NCBI GenBank assembly: GCA_022823105.1
Contig: JAJDXU010000358.1
Coordinates: forward strand, 1 to 14,670
Source of the DNA: Dehalococcoidia bacterium
Lineage (GTDB): Bacteria > Chloroflexota > Dehalococcoidia > Lucifugimonadales > UBA3495
Reading direction: 5' to 3'
DNA length: 14,670 bases
Position numbers and translations under genes: made by a program. Within the stretch, counting starts at the first letter, position 1, and each line of letters starts with the position of its first letter. The notes under the pieces were generated by a model, which was given only the letters and a program-made list of their open reading frames with translations, ran no database searches and had not been told where the DNA came from. Below are positions 6,484-12,979 of this stretch, in pieces.

Positions 6484-7608
6484 CTACTTGAAGTGCGGAA
6501 TCACGTCCTCGGAGAGGCACTTCAGGGTGTCCATCACCACTTCGCGCGGGACGGACGAAGTCCAGTTGCACTCGAACATGATCTCGTCGGTGGTGAACGC
6601 TTCACGGAACATGTGGATTTTCTCCACCACTTCCGCCGGCGTGCCGAAGAGGTTGACCTCCTCCGTGGCCTCGGGGCCAGCGCTGCCGGCGTCGGTGCTG
6701 CCGATGGCGAGGCGGCCGGCGTAGTAGATGCGGGCCAGATCCATCAGGTTCTCCACGCGGCGGTCCGCCTTCTCCTGGGTCTCCGCCACCAGGGTTGGAA
6801 CCCGTACCACGGTAGTGGGATCCCCCTCGTGCCCCGCGTCGATGTAGGCCTGGCGGTAGGCCTGGACGTCCTGGCGCAGAATTGCGGAGCCGCGCAGGTT
6901 GTGCGGGGAGCTGCCGGCGCCGATGGCGATGCGGTAGCCATGCTCGCCCATGGGGACGAAGCTCTCCTGGCTGTCCACGGGAAGCAGCATGGGCATCGGG
7001 TTCTGCACCGGCTTGGGGATGCTCATGTAGTCTTCGTAGAAGGCGGGGTAATTGAAGTACTTGCCCTCAAAACCGGAGAATTTGTCCTCGGTCCAAAGCT
7101 GCTTGAGGAGTTCCAGATACTCGTAGAAGTACTCCCGCCGTTCGTCGGAACCGCGAGTGCGCGCCCCCGGGCCGTAGATGAACCGGCCTTCGCTGACCTG
7201 GTCCACTATGGCAACCTGTTCCGCGACCTGGAAGGGGTCCTCGGGCTGGAGGTTGTCGAAAGCGTACCTTTCGTGGGGCAGCGCGCGCGGCGACGGTTCC
7301 TCGCCGGGCAGGCGCAGAGTCGGGCGGTGAATGGAGGTGCCAATCCGTATGTTCTTGGTGTGGTTGGCTATGATGCCTGAGAGCATGATGGACTGAGGGT
7401 CCATGCTGCCCTGTGTGGAGAAGTGCCCGCCGCCGAACCAGACGTAGTCCCAGCCTGCGGACTCGATGTGGTCTATTTCCTGGAAGTTCTGCTTGTACGC
7501 CTCGGCTTCAAGGAGCTTGCCGCCCTGGTATTCGGGGTCCCAGGGGACTTTGCCGCCCTCGTAAACGGCGTTCCAAGTGGTGAACAATCCAAAATCCATT
7601 TTGGCCAT
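6484..7608 (-). CDS. LLM class flavin-dependent oxidoreductase (bacterial luciferase-like monooxygenase)
   Basis: A 374-residue protein of the luciferase-like monooxygenase family, a TIM-barrel enzyme that uses reduced FMN or F420 to oxidise an organic substrate. Visible blocks: MDFGLFTTW at the N terminus (first barrel strand), AGWDYVWFGGGHFS (51-64, the place of the common W-x-x-EHHF motif), KNIRIGTSI (85-93) and PFQVAEQVAIVDQVSEGRFI (125-144) followed by YGPGAR, then GKYFNYP (182-188) and a C-terminal GTPAEVVEKI block. The length matches the family. The ATG at 7608 has GGGAGG eight bases upstream; three upstream in-frame starts lack this. It lies 169 bp downstream of DUF2273 on the same strand, with two overlapping hairpins in its leader. 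SAR202-type Chloroflexota are known for expanded sets of such enzymes. Substrate cannot be read from the sequence. Confidence 0.9.
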   Translation of the reverse strand: MAKMDFGLFTTWNAVYEGGKVPWDPEYQGGKLLEAEAYKQNFQEIDHIESAGWDYVWFGGGHFSTQGSMDPQSIMLSGIIANHTKNIRIGTSIHRPTLRLPGEEPSPRALPHERYAFDNLQPEDPFQVAEQVAIVDQVSEGRFIYGPGARTRGSDERREYFYEYLELLKQLWTEDKFSGFEGKYFNYPAFYEDYMSIPKPVQNPMPMLLPVDSQESFVPMGEHGYRIAIGAGSSPHNLRGSAILRQDVQAYRQAYIDAGHEGDPTTVVRVPTLVAETQEKADRRVENLMDLARIYYAGRLAIGSTDAGSAGPEATEEVNLFGTPAEVVEKIHMFREAFTTDEIMFECNWTSSVPREVVMDTLKCLSEDVIPHFK

Positions 7609-7687
7609 TTTCAGCCCTCCCTGGGTTCGATTGTGCGCTGCGTTTCTTGATCGCCAATGTAGCATCCGGGGGGAAATAGCGTCAACG

Positions 7688-7715
7688 TCGTTGCCGACGC
7701 AACGATAAGCGTCGG
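7688..7715. promoter_or_regulatory. Two overlapping, mutually exclusive hairpins in the leader of the LLM oxidoreductase gene
   Basis: TCGTTGC-CGAC-GCAACGA (7688-7705) forms a perfect 7 bp stem with a 4-base loop. CCGACGC (7694-7700) and GCGTCGG (7709-7715) form a second perfect 7 bp stem with an 8-base loop. The two share bases and cannot coexist. They lie 80-107 bases upstream of the oxidoreductase ATG on its strand and about 60 bases after the DUF2273 stop. No U-run follows either stem, so a classical attenuator is not shown. Confidence 0.35.
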
Positions 7716-7777
7716 ATCGCTGGCGGTAACTGACGGTAAACCGGTCGATTAGCTCCGGCTATGCCGAATAACCTGCG

Positions 7778-7999
7778 TTACCGGGACCGATTCAGGAAGA
7801 TGACCTCGATGAGGGCTCTGAAGGTCTGGGCGTCAAGCTGTCCGGTGAACAGGCGCCAACCGAGCCAAAGGACCCCGCCGATCAGCACGCCAATGAAGGT
7901 GAACAGGAGGACGAGGCCAGCGGCGCCGGCGCCATGCCAGACCAGGATGACGCCGAAAATCAAGCCACCAATCAGACCGGAGAGTATCAAGCCCGGCAT
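7778..7999 (-). CDS. DUF2273-like small integral membrane protein
   Basis: A 73-residue protein with two predicted membrane helices (about 5-22 and 27-49) rich in Gly and Leu (GLIGGLIFGVILV, then LVLLFTFIGVLIGGVLWLG), ending in a short basic tail. DUF2273 proteins of this size and layout are the usual third member of Asp23/Gls24-AmaP operons in Gram-positive bacteria. GAGGTG lies seven bases upstream of the ATG, and the gene begins 4 bp after the AmaP stop, so translation is probably coupled. The family call rests on size, topology and context rather than on a diagnostic motif. Confidence 0.7.
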   Translation of the reverse strand: MPGLILSGLIGGLIFGVILVWHGAGAAGLVLLFTFIGVLIGGVLWLGWRLFTGQLDAQTFRALIEVIFLNRSR

Positions 8000-8003
8000 C
8001 GGT

Positions 8004-8588
8004 TCACCTCGTCAGGATTGGCTGGTCGCGGTCGCCCCGGTAACGAGCGCGCACCGGCACGTCGATGACGTTCAGACCGGTGAGACGTTCCACGACTTCG
8101 CGAATATCGTGCTGCAGGTCGGACGTCACGGCGGGAACGTCCGATCCCATGCGAAGACCGGCTACGCAGGTGATGGTCAGGCCGGCGGGAGCGACCTGGA
8201 CACGGCAGCGCACGCTGCGGACTTCGCGGTTGCTTTCGGCGGTGCGTCGGGCCAACTGGGAGATGCTTTCGACGGCCAGCCGCACTGCGCCGTTGGAGTC
8301 GTCGCTCAGCAACACCATCCCGGGGGCCGCGGTTCGCCTCAGGAATCGGGTCTCGAAGGCCAGTATCAGCAAGCCGACCACGACGAGAGCGGCAGCGATG
8401 CCAACGTCGCGCCACCAGGCCGCCCCGGCATCCTGGGTCATGCCGACGAGCTGCTGTTGGAGAACGGGCACGGGCACGGGCACGGCCTGCGGGGACAGTG
8501 ATTCGGTCACCACCAGCAGTATGAGCACCCCGACGGCAATGCTCGCCAGGGCGCCCAATGTTACCAATAAGCCGTTGAAGGCGTTCAT
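8004..8588 (-). CDS. amaP: Alkaline shock response membrane anchor protein AmaP
   Basis: A 194-residue protein with two membrane helices (about 8-27 and 62-79) followed by a soluble Asp23-like domain (about 90-185; GAVRLAVESISQLARRTAES, then VRCRVQVAPAGLTITCVAGL, then IREVVERLTGLNVIDVPVRA). This is the AmaP layout: the helices hold it in the cytoplasmic membrane and the domain recruits the abundant Asp23 protein to the envelope. The extracytoplasmic loop between the helices contains a VPVPVPV stretch coded by three GGGCAC (plus-strand sense) repeats at 8466-8483. The gene starts 12 bp after asp23 and has no strong Shine-Dalgarno, suggesting it is translated mainly by coupling to the upstream gene. 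The second gene of the three-gene operon. Confidence 0.8.
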   Translation of the reverse strand: MNAFNGLLVTLGALASIAVGVLILLVVTESLSPQAVPVPVPVLQQQLVGMTQDAGAAWWRDVGIAAALVVVGLLILAFETRFLRRTAAPGMVLLSDDSNGAVRLAVESISQLARRTAESNREVRSVRCRVQVAPAGLTITCVAGLRMGSDVPAVTSDLQHDIREVVERLTGLNVIDVPVRARYRGDRDQPILTR

Positions 8589-8600
8589 GGAGTCGCGATA

Positions 8601-9047
8601 CTAGAGAACGCCGCGGGATGGGGCGTTGCTGGGGAATTCGATTCCCACGACGCCAACGTTGATTTCCTTCGCCACCAGGCCGATCTGATCGAACAGTTCC
8701 TGGGCTACGGTTTCCCGGATTTCCTGCACGACGCTGGGGATCCGGTGGCCGTAAACCATGACCACGTCGAGGTCTATGATCGCTTCCTTCTGCCCGGCTT
8801 CCACTCCCACGCCTGTAGCCCGAGCCGCCGCCGTGGATCGCACCGTGTCTGCCACCGCCCGCAGAATCCCGCCCGGGTTGCCCAGGCGGTCCACGCCGGC
8901 GACGCTGCCCACCACGTGGCCCACGATGGCTGCAACCACATTGGGCTCAATCTTGGTGTCGCCGGGCACTCCGCTGGGATTATCCGTGCTGAAGGGAAAT
9001 GCCTCGGGGTGGAAAATCTCGGCGCTTACGATTTCACCATTTGCCAT
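8601..9047 (-). CDS. Asp23/Gls24 family envelope stress response protein
   Basis: A 148-residue Asp23/Gls24 (DUF322) protein. The family core is clear: TKIEPNVVAAIVGHVVGSVA then GVDRLGN (31-57), the central VGVEAGQKEAIIDLDVVMVYG (80-100) and the helix HRIPSVVQEIRETVAQELFD (101-120) followed by INVGVVGIEF (129-138). In S. aureus, Asp23 is a very abundant protein that AmaP tethers near the membrane and that supports the cell envelope. The ATG at 9047 has a perfect AGGAGG (9054-9059 on the plus strand) six bases upstream, which fixes the start and implies strong translation; the open frame extends upstream but without family similarity. First gene of the asp23-amaP-DUF2273 operon. It has a long leader with a hairpin and a dyad, described separately. 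Confidence 0.88.
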   Translation of the reverse strand: MANGEIVSAEIFHPEAFPFSTDNPSGVPGDTKIEPNVVAAIVGHVVGSVAGVDRLGNPGGILRAVADTVRSTAAARATGVGVEAGQKEAIIDLDVVMVYGHRIPSVVQEIRETVAQELFDQIGLVAKEINVGVVGIEFPSNAPSRGVL

Positions 9048-9069
9048 ATTTTTCCTCCTGGTCCGCCCT

Positions 9070-9092
9070 TGCCGACGTTCACTCTGTCGGCA
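9070..9092 (-). promoter_or_regulatory. Hairpin in the asp23 leader
   Basis: TGCCGAC and GTCGGCA form a perfect 7 bp stem around a nine-base loop, 22 bases upstream of the asp23 ATG and 10 bases from its AGGAGG. It could stabilise the leader or modulate ribosome access. No U-run follows on the minus strand, so it is not a terminator. Confidence 0.4.
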
Positions 9093-9118
9093 GGACCGCT
9101 TTGTATTAATATTATCAT

Positions 9119-9138
9119 GGCTCACGATACCGGGAGCC
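9119..9138. promoter_or_regulatory. Dyad operator candidate upstream of asp23
   Basis: On the minus strand GGCTC-N10-GAGCC, with CG and CG inside extending the symmetry (GGCTCcCGgtatCGtGAGCC). It sits two bases upstream of a GATAAT -10-like hexamer, in the place of a -35 element; no TTGACA-like hexamer is present at the right distance. This layout suggests an activator- or alternative-sigma-dependent promoter, with the dyad as the protein-binding site. Inferred from position only. Confidence 0.35.
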
Positions 9139-9273
9139 GTTGTTCTTTTCAGTAACAATGTGTCACAGTCGTGTGAAAATCGCAACATCGGCCAGTGCAT
9201 CACGGCGACGGGAGAGCGATTTGGCGCGCGTGGGCGACGGCAGTTCGCTGCGGAGCCCTTTCGCCTGTCCAAA

Positions 9274-9302
9274 TTGAATCACAGGGCAGGTTGGTGTAGT
9301 AT
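9274..9302 (+). promoter_or_regulatory. Sigma70-like promoter for the CoA transferase
   Basis: TTGAAT (9274-9279) and TAGTAT (9297-9302) are separated by exactly 17 bases; each matches four of six consensus positions. A start about 8 bases downstream would leave a leader of roughly 50 bases before the GTG at 9362. Plausible but unproven. Confidence 0.35.
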
Positions 9303-9361
9303 TTGAAAATGCAATAATGACCGCCTAGTACGGAGAGCCCAGTCAAGGAGCGTGCGTCGCA

Positions 9362-10771
9362 GTGATAAACGAAGTGCTGGAAGGGCTGTTGGAGATTCCC
9401 GGGTGGGATCCCGCCATAGCAAAGGGAGTCGAGTTTTCGGGCGGGGACGATCCCATATTGCCCACGCCGTTCCGCATTGGACAGGCGGCGTCGGCCAGCC
9501 TGGCCGCCGTAGGACTGGCCGTTTCCGACCTGTGGGAACTGCGCACCGGCAAACGGCAGGAGATCGGCGTGGACGCCAGGCGGGCGACGGCGTCGTTGAG
9601 GAGCGGCCGGTATCTGAAACTGGACGGAGCGCCCGCCGCAGGGGAAAGGCCGTCCGTCATGGGCGTGTATCCGGCGAAGAACGGGCGGTGGAGTTACCTG
9701 CACTGCAATTTTCCGAATCACCGGGAAGCGGCGCTGGGTGTGTTGGGCGTGGAGGAAGACCGCGACGCGGTGAGGCGGGCCGTGGCGCAGTGGGACGCTC
9801 TGGAACTCGAGGAAGCGATCATCGCTGCGAAAGGCGCCGGCGGCATGGTCAGGTCCATGGCGGAATGGGCGCAGCACCCGCAGTCCGCGGCGGTGGCGTC
9901 GCTGCCTTTGCTGGAGATCGAACGGATCGGCGACAGCCCGCCGGAACCGCTGCCCGATGGTGACCGGCCGTTGTCGGGAGTCCGGGTGCTGGATCTGACG
10001 CGAGTGCTGGCGGGACCGACGTGCGCCAGGACGCTGGCTGAGCATGGGGCCGACGTGTTGAAAATCACGGCGTCGCATCTGCCCAGCAGCGGCGCCCAGG
10101 AATTCGATACGGGGCACGGCAAACTGTCGACCTTCATCGACCTGAGAAACGCCAACGAAGTCGAAACGCTGCGCGATCTGGTTCGCGAGGCGGATGTCTT
10201 TTCCCAGGGTTACCGTCCCGGAACGCTGGCAACTCGGGGACTTTCGCCGCAGGATTTGGCGCAAATCCGGCCGGGGATCGTTTACGTGTCCCTGTCTGCG
10301 TTTGGTCGCGTGGGCCCATGGGCCGAACGGCGAGGATTTGACACCGTGGTGCAGACGGTCAGCGGGATCACCGACCGACAGGGCGAGTTGTTCCCGGGAG
10401 CCGAGCCTGGACCCCAGTTCTACCCCGTGTCGGCCATCGATTATCTGACCGGTTACCTGATGGCGTTCGGCACGATGGTCGCGTTGGGGCGCAGGGTGCG
10501 GGAGGGCGGAAGCTGGCTGGTGCGGATATCCCTGGCGCAAACCGGGAAATGGCTGGTGGACCAGGGGCAGGTTCCGGAGAGCCGGTTGGGGAACGTCGCG
10601 ACGGAGTTCACGCCGGAGGAAATTGAGAGTTGGGCGACCACTTCTGATGTTCCCGCCGGTCAACTGACGCACCTGGCGCCGGTATTGCAGCTTTCGGACA
10701 CTGAGCCGTATTGGGCCCGGCCGACAGTGCCGCTGGGACACCACGATCCGGCCTGGCCGGCACGCAGATGA
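9362..10771 (+). CDS. CaiB/BaiF family type III CoA transferase, two-lobed
   Basis: A 469-residue protein. Residues about 203-400 hold the catalytic lobe: LSGVRVLDLTRVLAGPTCAR (204-223), LAEHGADVLKI, a G-x-GK-x-S region (251-256), LRDLVREADVFSQGYRPG, IVYVSLSAFGRVGPWAERRG, FDTVVQTVSGI (326-336) and SAIDYLTG (357-364), where D360 occupies the place of the catalytic Asp that forms the acyl anhydride/CoA thioester. The first 200 residues contain a second, partial family segment: RIGQAASASLAAVGLAVSDL then RTGKRQEIGVDARRATASLR, like the segment that normally follows the catalytic Asp. The protein is therefore longer than the usual 380-400 residues. It begins with GTG; AAGGAG lies 11 bases upstream (9345-9350). 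It would move CoA between carboxylic acids; the acids are unknown. No acyl-CoA dehydrogenase or hydratase is adjacent. Confidence 0.85.
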   Translation: MINEVLEGLLEIPGWDPAIAKGVEFSGGDDPILPTPFRIGQAASASLAAVGLAVSDLWELRTGKRQEIGVDARRATASLRSGRYLKLDGAPAAGERPSVMGVYPAKNGRWSYLHCNFPNHREAALGVLGVEEDRDAVRRAVAQWDALELEEAIIAAKGAGGMVRSMAEWAQHPQSAAVASLPLLEIERIGDSPPEPLPDGDRPLSGVRVLDLTRVLAGPTCARTLAEHGADVLKITASHLPSSGAQEFDTGHGKLSTFIDLRNANEVETLRDLVREADVFSQGYRPGTLATRGLSPQDLAQIRPGIVYVSLSAFGRVGPWAERRGFDTVVQTVSGITDRQGELFPGAEPGPQFYPVSAIDYLTGYLMAFGTMVALGRRVREGGSWLVRISLAQTGKWLVDQGQVPESRLGNVATEFTPEEIESWATTSDVPAGQLTHLAPVLQLSDTEPYWARPTVPLGHHDPAWPARR

Positions 10772-10844
10772 TGACGCATTTGAGGCTCTTCCGGCAGCCA
10801 TTGAACGGCCATAAAATCGGGCCGGCAACACTGTACAGGACGTT

Positions 10845-10868
10845 CAATTGCCCGTAAAATCGCAATTG
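10845..10868. promoter_or_regulatory. Inverted repeat upstream of the partner-switching operon
   Basis: CAATTGC and GCAATTG form a perfect dyad with a ten-base AT-rich spacer, 115 bp upstream of the STAS gene. A second small dyad, TGTGT-CGTGC-ACACA (10876-10890), follows. Either could be an operator for the downstream operon. I see no convincing -35/-10 pair between 10890 and 10980. Confidence 0.3.
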
Positions 10869-10982
10869 TTGTTCGTGTGTCGTGCACACAGGGCAAATTC
10901 GAGGCGGTCTGAATTCCTGCTTGGGTTTGCAACTGGTGTGTATGACGCAGTAACGATGCTAATAAACAGCAGGGGATAAGTT

Positions 10983-11321
10983 ATGGCGATCGAATCACGG
11001 AGAGACAACGGAACTCTGATCATCCAGACCGAAGAGCGTGTTGACAGCGCCAATGCGCAAGCTTTTTACCAGGAATTGGATTCCGCGATTGAGTCCGACG
11101 ACCGCGCTGTGGTCATGGACATGGAACGCTTGGCGTACATCAGCAGTGCGGGGCTCCGGGTGATCCTGCAGACCGCTCGCAAGCTTCAGCAGCAGAATGC
11201 CAAATTCGCGATCTGCTCACTCTCTGGCACGGTCAGGGAAGTGTTCGAAATCAGCGGTTTTGACCGAGTGATCGATATTCATTCTTCGCAGGCGGACGCG
11301 GTGGCAGCCGTCAGTGGCTAG
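10983..11321 (+). CDS. STAS domain anti-sigma factor antagonist (RsbV/SpoIIAA-like)
   Basis: A 112-residue single STAS domain. The hallmark VVMDMERLAYISSAGLRVIL (43-62) matches the phosphorylation loop of SpoIIAA/RsbV, with S54-S55; by analogy with SpoIIAA the Ser next to A-G (S55) is the likely phosphorylation site. The C-terminal part (LSGTVREVFEISGFDRVIDI) is also typical. Unphosphorylated, such a protein binds the RsbW-type kinase and frees its partner; phosphorylated, it cannot. GGGG lies seven bases upstream of the ATG. It is followed 75 bp later by the phosphatase that should dephosphorylate it and then by the kinase-like HATPase, so substrate, phosphatase and kinase of one switch are encoded together. 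Confidence 0.92.
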   Translation: MAIESRRDNGTLIIQTEERVDSANAQAFYQELDSAIESDDRAVVMDMERLAYISSAGLRVILQTARKLQQQNAKFAICSLSGTVREVFEISGFDRVIDIHSSQADAVAAVSG

Positions 11322-11346
11322 AGGGCGGTGGATGGAGGCGCCGGCG

Positions 11347-11365
11347 CCGGGCGCTGCGCGCCCGG
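11347..11365 (+). promoter_or_regulatory. GC-rich hairpin between the STAS and phosphatase genes
   Basis: CCGGGCGC-TGC-GCGCCCGG is a perfect 8 bp stem with a three-base loop, in the 75 bp gap between the first two operon genes. The next bases are TTGGAACGGG, not a U-run, so it is not a standard terminator. It could be a barrier that protects the STAS mRNA end or lowers downstream expression, giving more antagonist than phosphatase; this is inference. Confidence 0.45.
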
Positions 11366-11396
11366 TTGGAACGGGATAACTGCGGAGGATGAGATC

Positions 11397-12566
11397 ATGG
11401 ATGAGACGGTGGGAGCATATCGCATACTAGTCGTGGACGATGAGCCCGATCTTGAGCCGCTGGTTCTGCAAAGGATGAGGCGGAGCATCCGGTCGGGTCA
11501 ATATCAATTTGTTTTCGCACAGAACGGAGTAGAAGCGCTGCAGAAACTGGGGCAGGACGCCGATATAGATATGGTCGTGTCAGACATCAACATGCCGCAG
11601 ATGGATGGTCTCTCGCTGCTGGAGCGCATCCCGGAAGTGGCGCCGGATACGCGGTCCGTGATCATTTCGGCCTACGGCGATATGAAAAATATCCGGGCCG
11701 CAATGAACCGCGGAGCGTTTGACTTTGTAACCAAACCGTTGGACTTCGACGACCTGCGCGTGACCATTGAGCGGACGCTGAACAATCTTGAAGCGTGGCG
11801 GCAGGCCGAGTCTTCACGCGTGAAGCTGGCGGCAATTGAAAACGAGCTGGATATCGCCAGCAAAATGCAGCAGAGCATTCTGCCGACCGAGTTTCCGGTA
11901 TCTCCTCACTACGAGGTTTGTGGAAGCATGACTCCGGCGAGGGAGGTCGGGGGAGATTTCTTCGACATTTTCAACTTGGAGAATGGGTGCATCGGCCTGG
12001 CGGTCGCGGACGTGTCGGGCAAGGGGGTACCGGCGGCGCTGTTCATGATGGCCAGCAGGACGCTGCTGAAAGGAACGGCCATCGGCATGTTCGATCCGGG
12101 CAAGGTATTGGGCGAGGTCAACCAGCTGCTGTACGAGGACAACGAAGCGATGATGTTCGTGACGTTGCTATATGCGGTATACAACCCTGCGACACGCATC
12201 CTGACCTACGCCAACGGGGGCCATAACCTGCCGGTGTTGATACATGCAGACGGCAGCCATACAGTTCTGCCGAGTACGAACGGGATCGCGCTGGGGGTGA
12301 TGGGAGGCGCGGAGTTCGAACAGGCGACGGTTGAGTGTGCGCCGGGAGACACGGTCGTTTTCTACACCGACGGCGTTACGGAAGCGTTCAATAACCAAGG
12401 CGAAGAATTCGGCATGGACCGCCTCTTGAAGATTTTCGAGACGCCGTTTGACAATTGCCGGACAACTATTGAGGCAATTTTCGACACCGTGAACGACTTT
12501 GCCGGAGACGCTCCGCAGTTCGACGACATCACTTGTTTGGCCCTGCGGTGCACAGAGGCTTCATGA
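11397..12566 (+). CDS. Response regulator with PP2C/SpoIIE-type serine phosphatase domain (RsbU-like)
   Basis: A 389-residue two-domain protein. Residues 8-125 form a receiver: D14-D15 (LVVDDEPDL), phospho-acceptor D63 (VVSDINMPQMDG), S91 (VIISAYGD) and K113 (FVTKPLDFDDL). Residues 126-165 are a helical linker (LNNLEAWRQAESSRVKLAAI, then ENELDIASKMQQSILP) of the signalling-helix kind common in such phosphatases. Residues 170-386 are the PP2C domain, with metal ligands D187 (REVGGDFFDIF), D205 (ADVSGKGVPAALFM), D325 (FYTDGVTEAFN) and D376-D377 (QFDDITCLALR). It should dephosphorylate the STAS protein once the receiver is phosphorylated. GGAGG lies eight bases upstream of the ATG at 11397, which begins right before the receiver; an in-frame GTG 23 codons earlier adds nothing family-like. 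Its stop overlaps the HATPase start. Confidence 0.92.
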   Translation: MDETVGAYRILVVDDEPDLEPLVLQRMRRSIRSGQYQFVFAQNGVEALQKLGQDADIDMVVSDINMPQMDGLSLLERIPEVAPDTRSVIISAYGDMKNIRAAMNRGAFDFVTKPLDFDDLRVTIERTLNNLEAWRQAESSRVKLAAIENELDIASKMQQSILPTEFPVSPHYEVCGSMTPAREVGGDFFDIFNLENGCIGLAVADVSGKGVPAALFMMASRTLLKGTAIGMFDPGKVLGEVNQLLYEDNEAMMFVTLLYAVYNPATRILTYANGGHNLPVLIHADGSHTVLPSTNGIALGVMGGAEFEQATVECAPGDTVVFYTDGVTEAFNNQGEEFGMDRLLKIFETPFDNCRTTIEAIFDTVNDFAGDAPQFDDITCLALRCTEAS

Positions 12567-12979
12567 TGAGCGCATCAGCATCCCTGAAAATCGCTCCCGA
12601 GATGGACCAGCTCGGACGTATTACAGCGATTGTCGAGGACCTGGGTGAGCAAGATCACTGGCCGCCGGACCTGATATTCAAGGTCAATCTGGTCCTTGAC
12701 GAGCTGAGCGTCAACGTCGTGAATTACGCAGGAGAGGCCAGTGAGATCGAGGTGTGCCTGGATGCGGATGCGGACGAGGTCCGCGTGGAAATCTCTGATG
12801 ACGGCCGACCCTTTGATCCCTTGAACGACGCCATAGAACCGGACCTGGACTCGCCGCTTGAAGACAGGCCGATCGGTGGACTTGGAATCCATCTGGTGCG
12901 AGAAATGATGGATGAATTGCATTACCGCCGGGAGGACGGCAAAAACCGGTTGGCGATGGTCAAGCGCAAAGGCGGATGA
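12563..12979 (+). CDS. RsbW/SpoIIAB-like ATP-binding serine kinase / anti-sigma factor
   Basis: A 138-residue HATPase_c_2 protein. The N box is FKVNLVLDELSVNVVNYA (E47, N51), the G1 box EISDDGRPFDP (D79/D80-G81), and the G2 box RPIGGLGIHLVREMMDELHY (G105, G106, G108), with the usual ATP lid between. In the RsbW family the protein either phosphorylates its STAS antagonist or holds a sigma factor or other target. The ATG at 12563 overlaps the phosphatase stop (ATGA); a second ATG at 12566 has better spacing from GAGG (12555-12558) and would shorten the protein by one residue. Its own stop overlaps the next gene by four bases. No sigma factor gene is in the window, so the partner is unknown. Confidence 0.88.
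   Translation: MMSASASLKIAPEMDQLGRITAIVEDLGEQDHWPPDLIFKVNLVLDELSVNVVNYAGEASEIEVCLDADADEVRVEISDDGRPFDPLNDAIEPDLDSPLEDRPIGGLGIHLVREMMDELHYRREDGKNRLAMVKRKGG

Larger units (their letters stand above)
9048..9361. other. Divergent intergenic region between asp23 and the CoA transferase
   Basis: A 314 bp stretch without a gene. From the asp23 side it holds the ribosome binding site, a leader hairpin (9070-9092), an AT-rich tract with a GATAAT -10-like hexamer on the minus strand (9111-9116), and a dyad GGCTC-N10-GAGCC (9119-9138). On the plus strand it holds a sigma70-like promoter (9274-9302) and an AAGGAG (9345-9350). The open frames that cross it on both strands have no recognisable product. Confidence 0.6.

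Noticed and set aside
6406..7380. 324-codon open frame on the plus strand
   Set aside because: Antisense to the LLM oxidoreductase; no protein-family features.
9100..9140. SigB-type promoter for asp23, as in staphylococci
   Set aside because: I could not find a GTTT-N-GGGTAT arrangement at sensible spacing; only a GATAAT hexamer and a dyad are visible.
9200..10831. 543-codon open frame on the minus strand
   Set aside because: Antisense to the CoA transferase; Arg/Pro/Gln/His-rich low-complexity product without motifs.
11347..11365. Intrinsic terminator after the STAS gene
   Set aside because: The stem is strong but no U-run follows, and the next genes belong to the same pathway; kept only as a possible processing or attenuation element.
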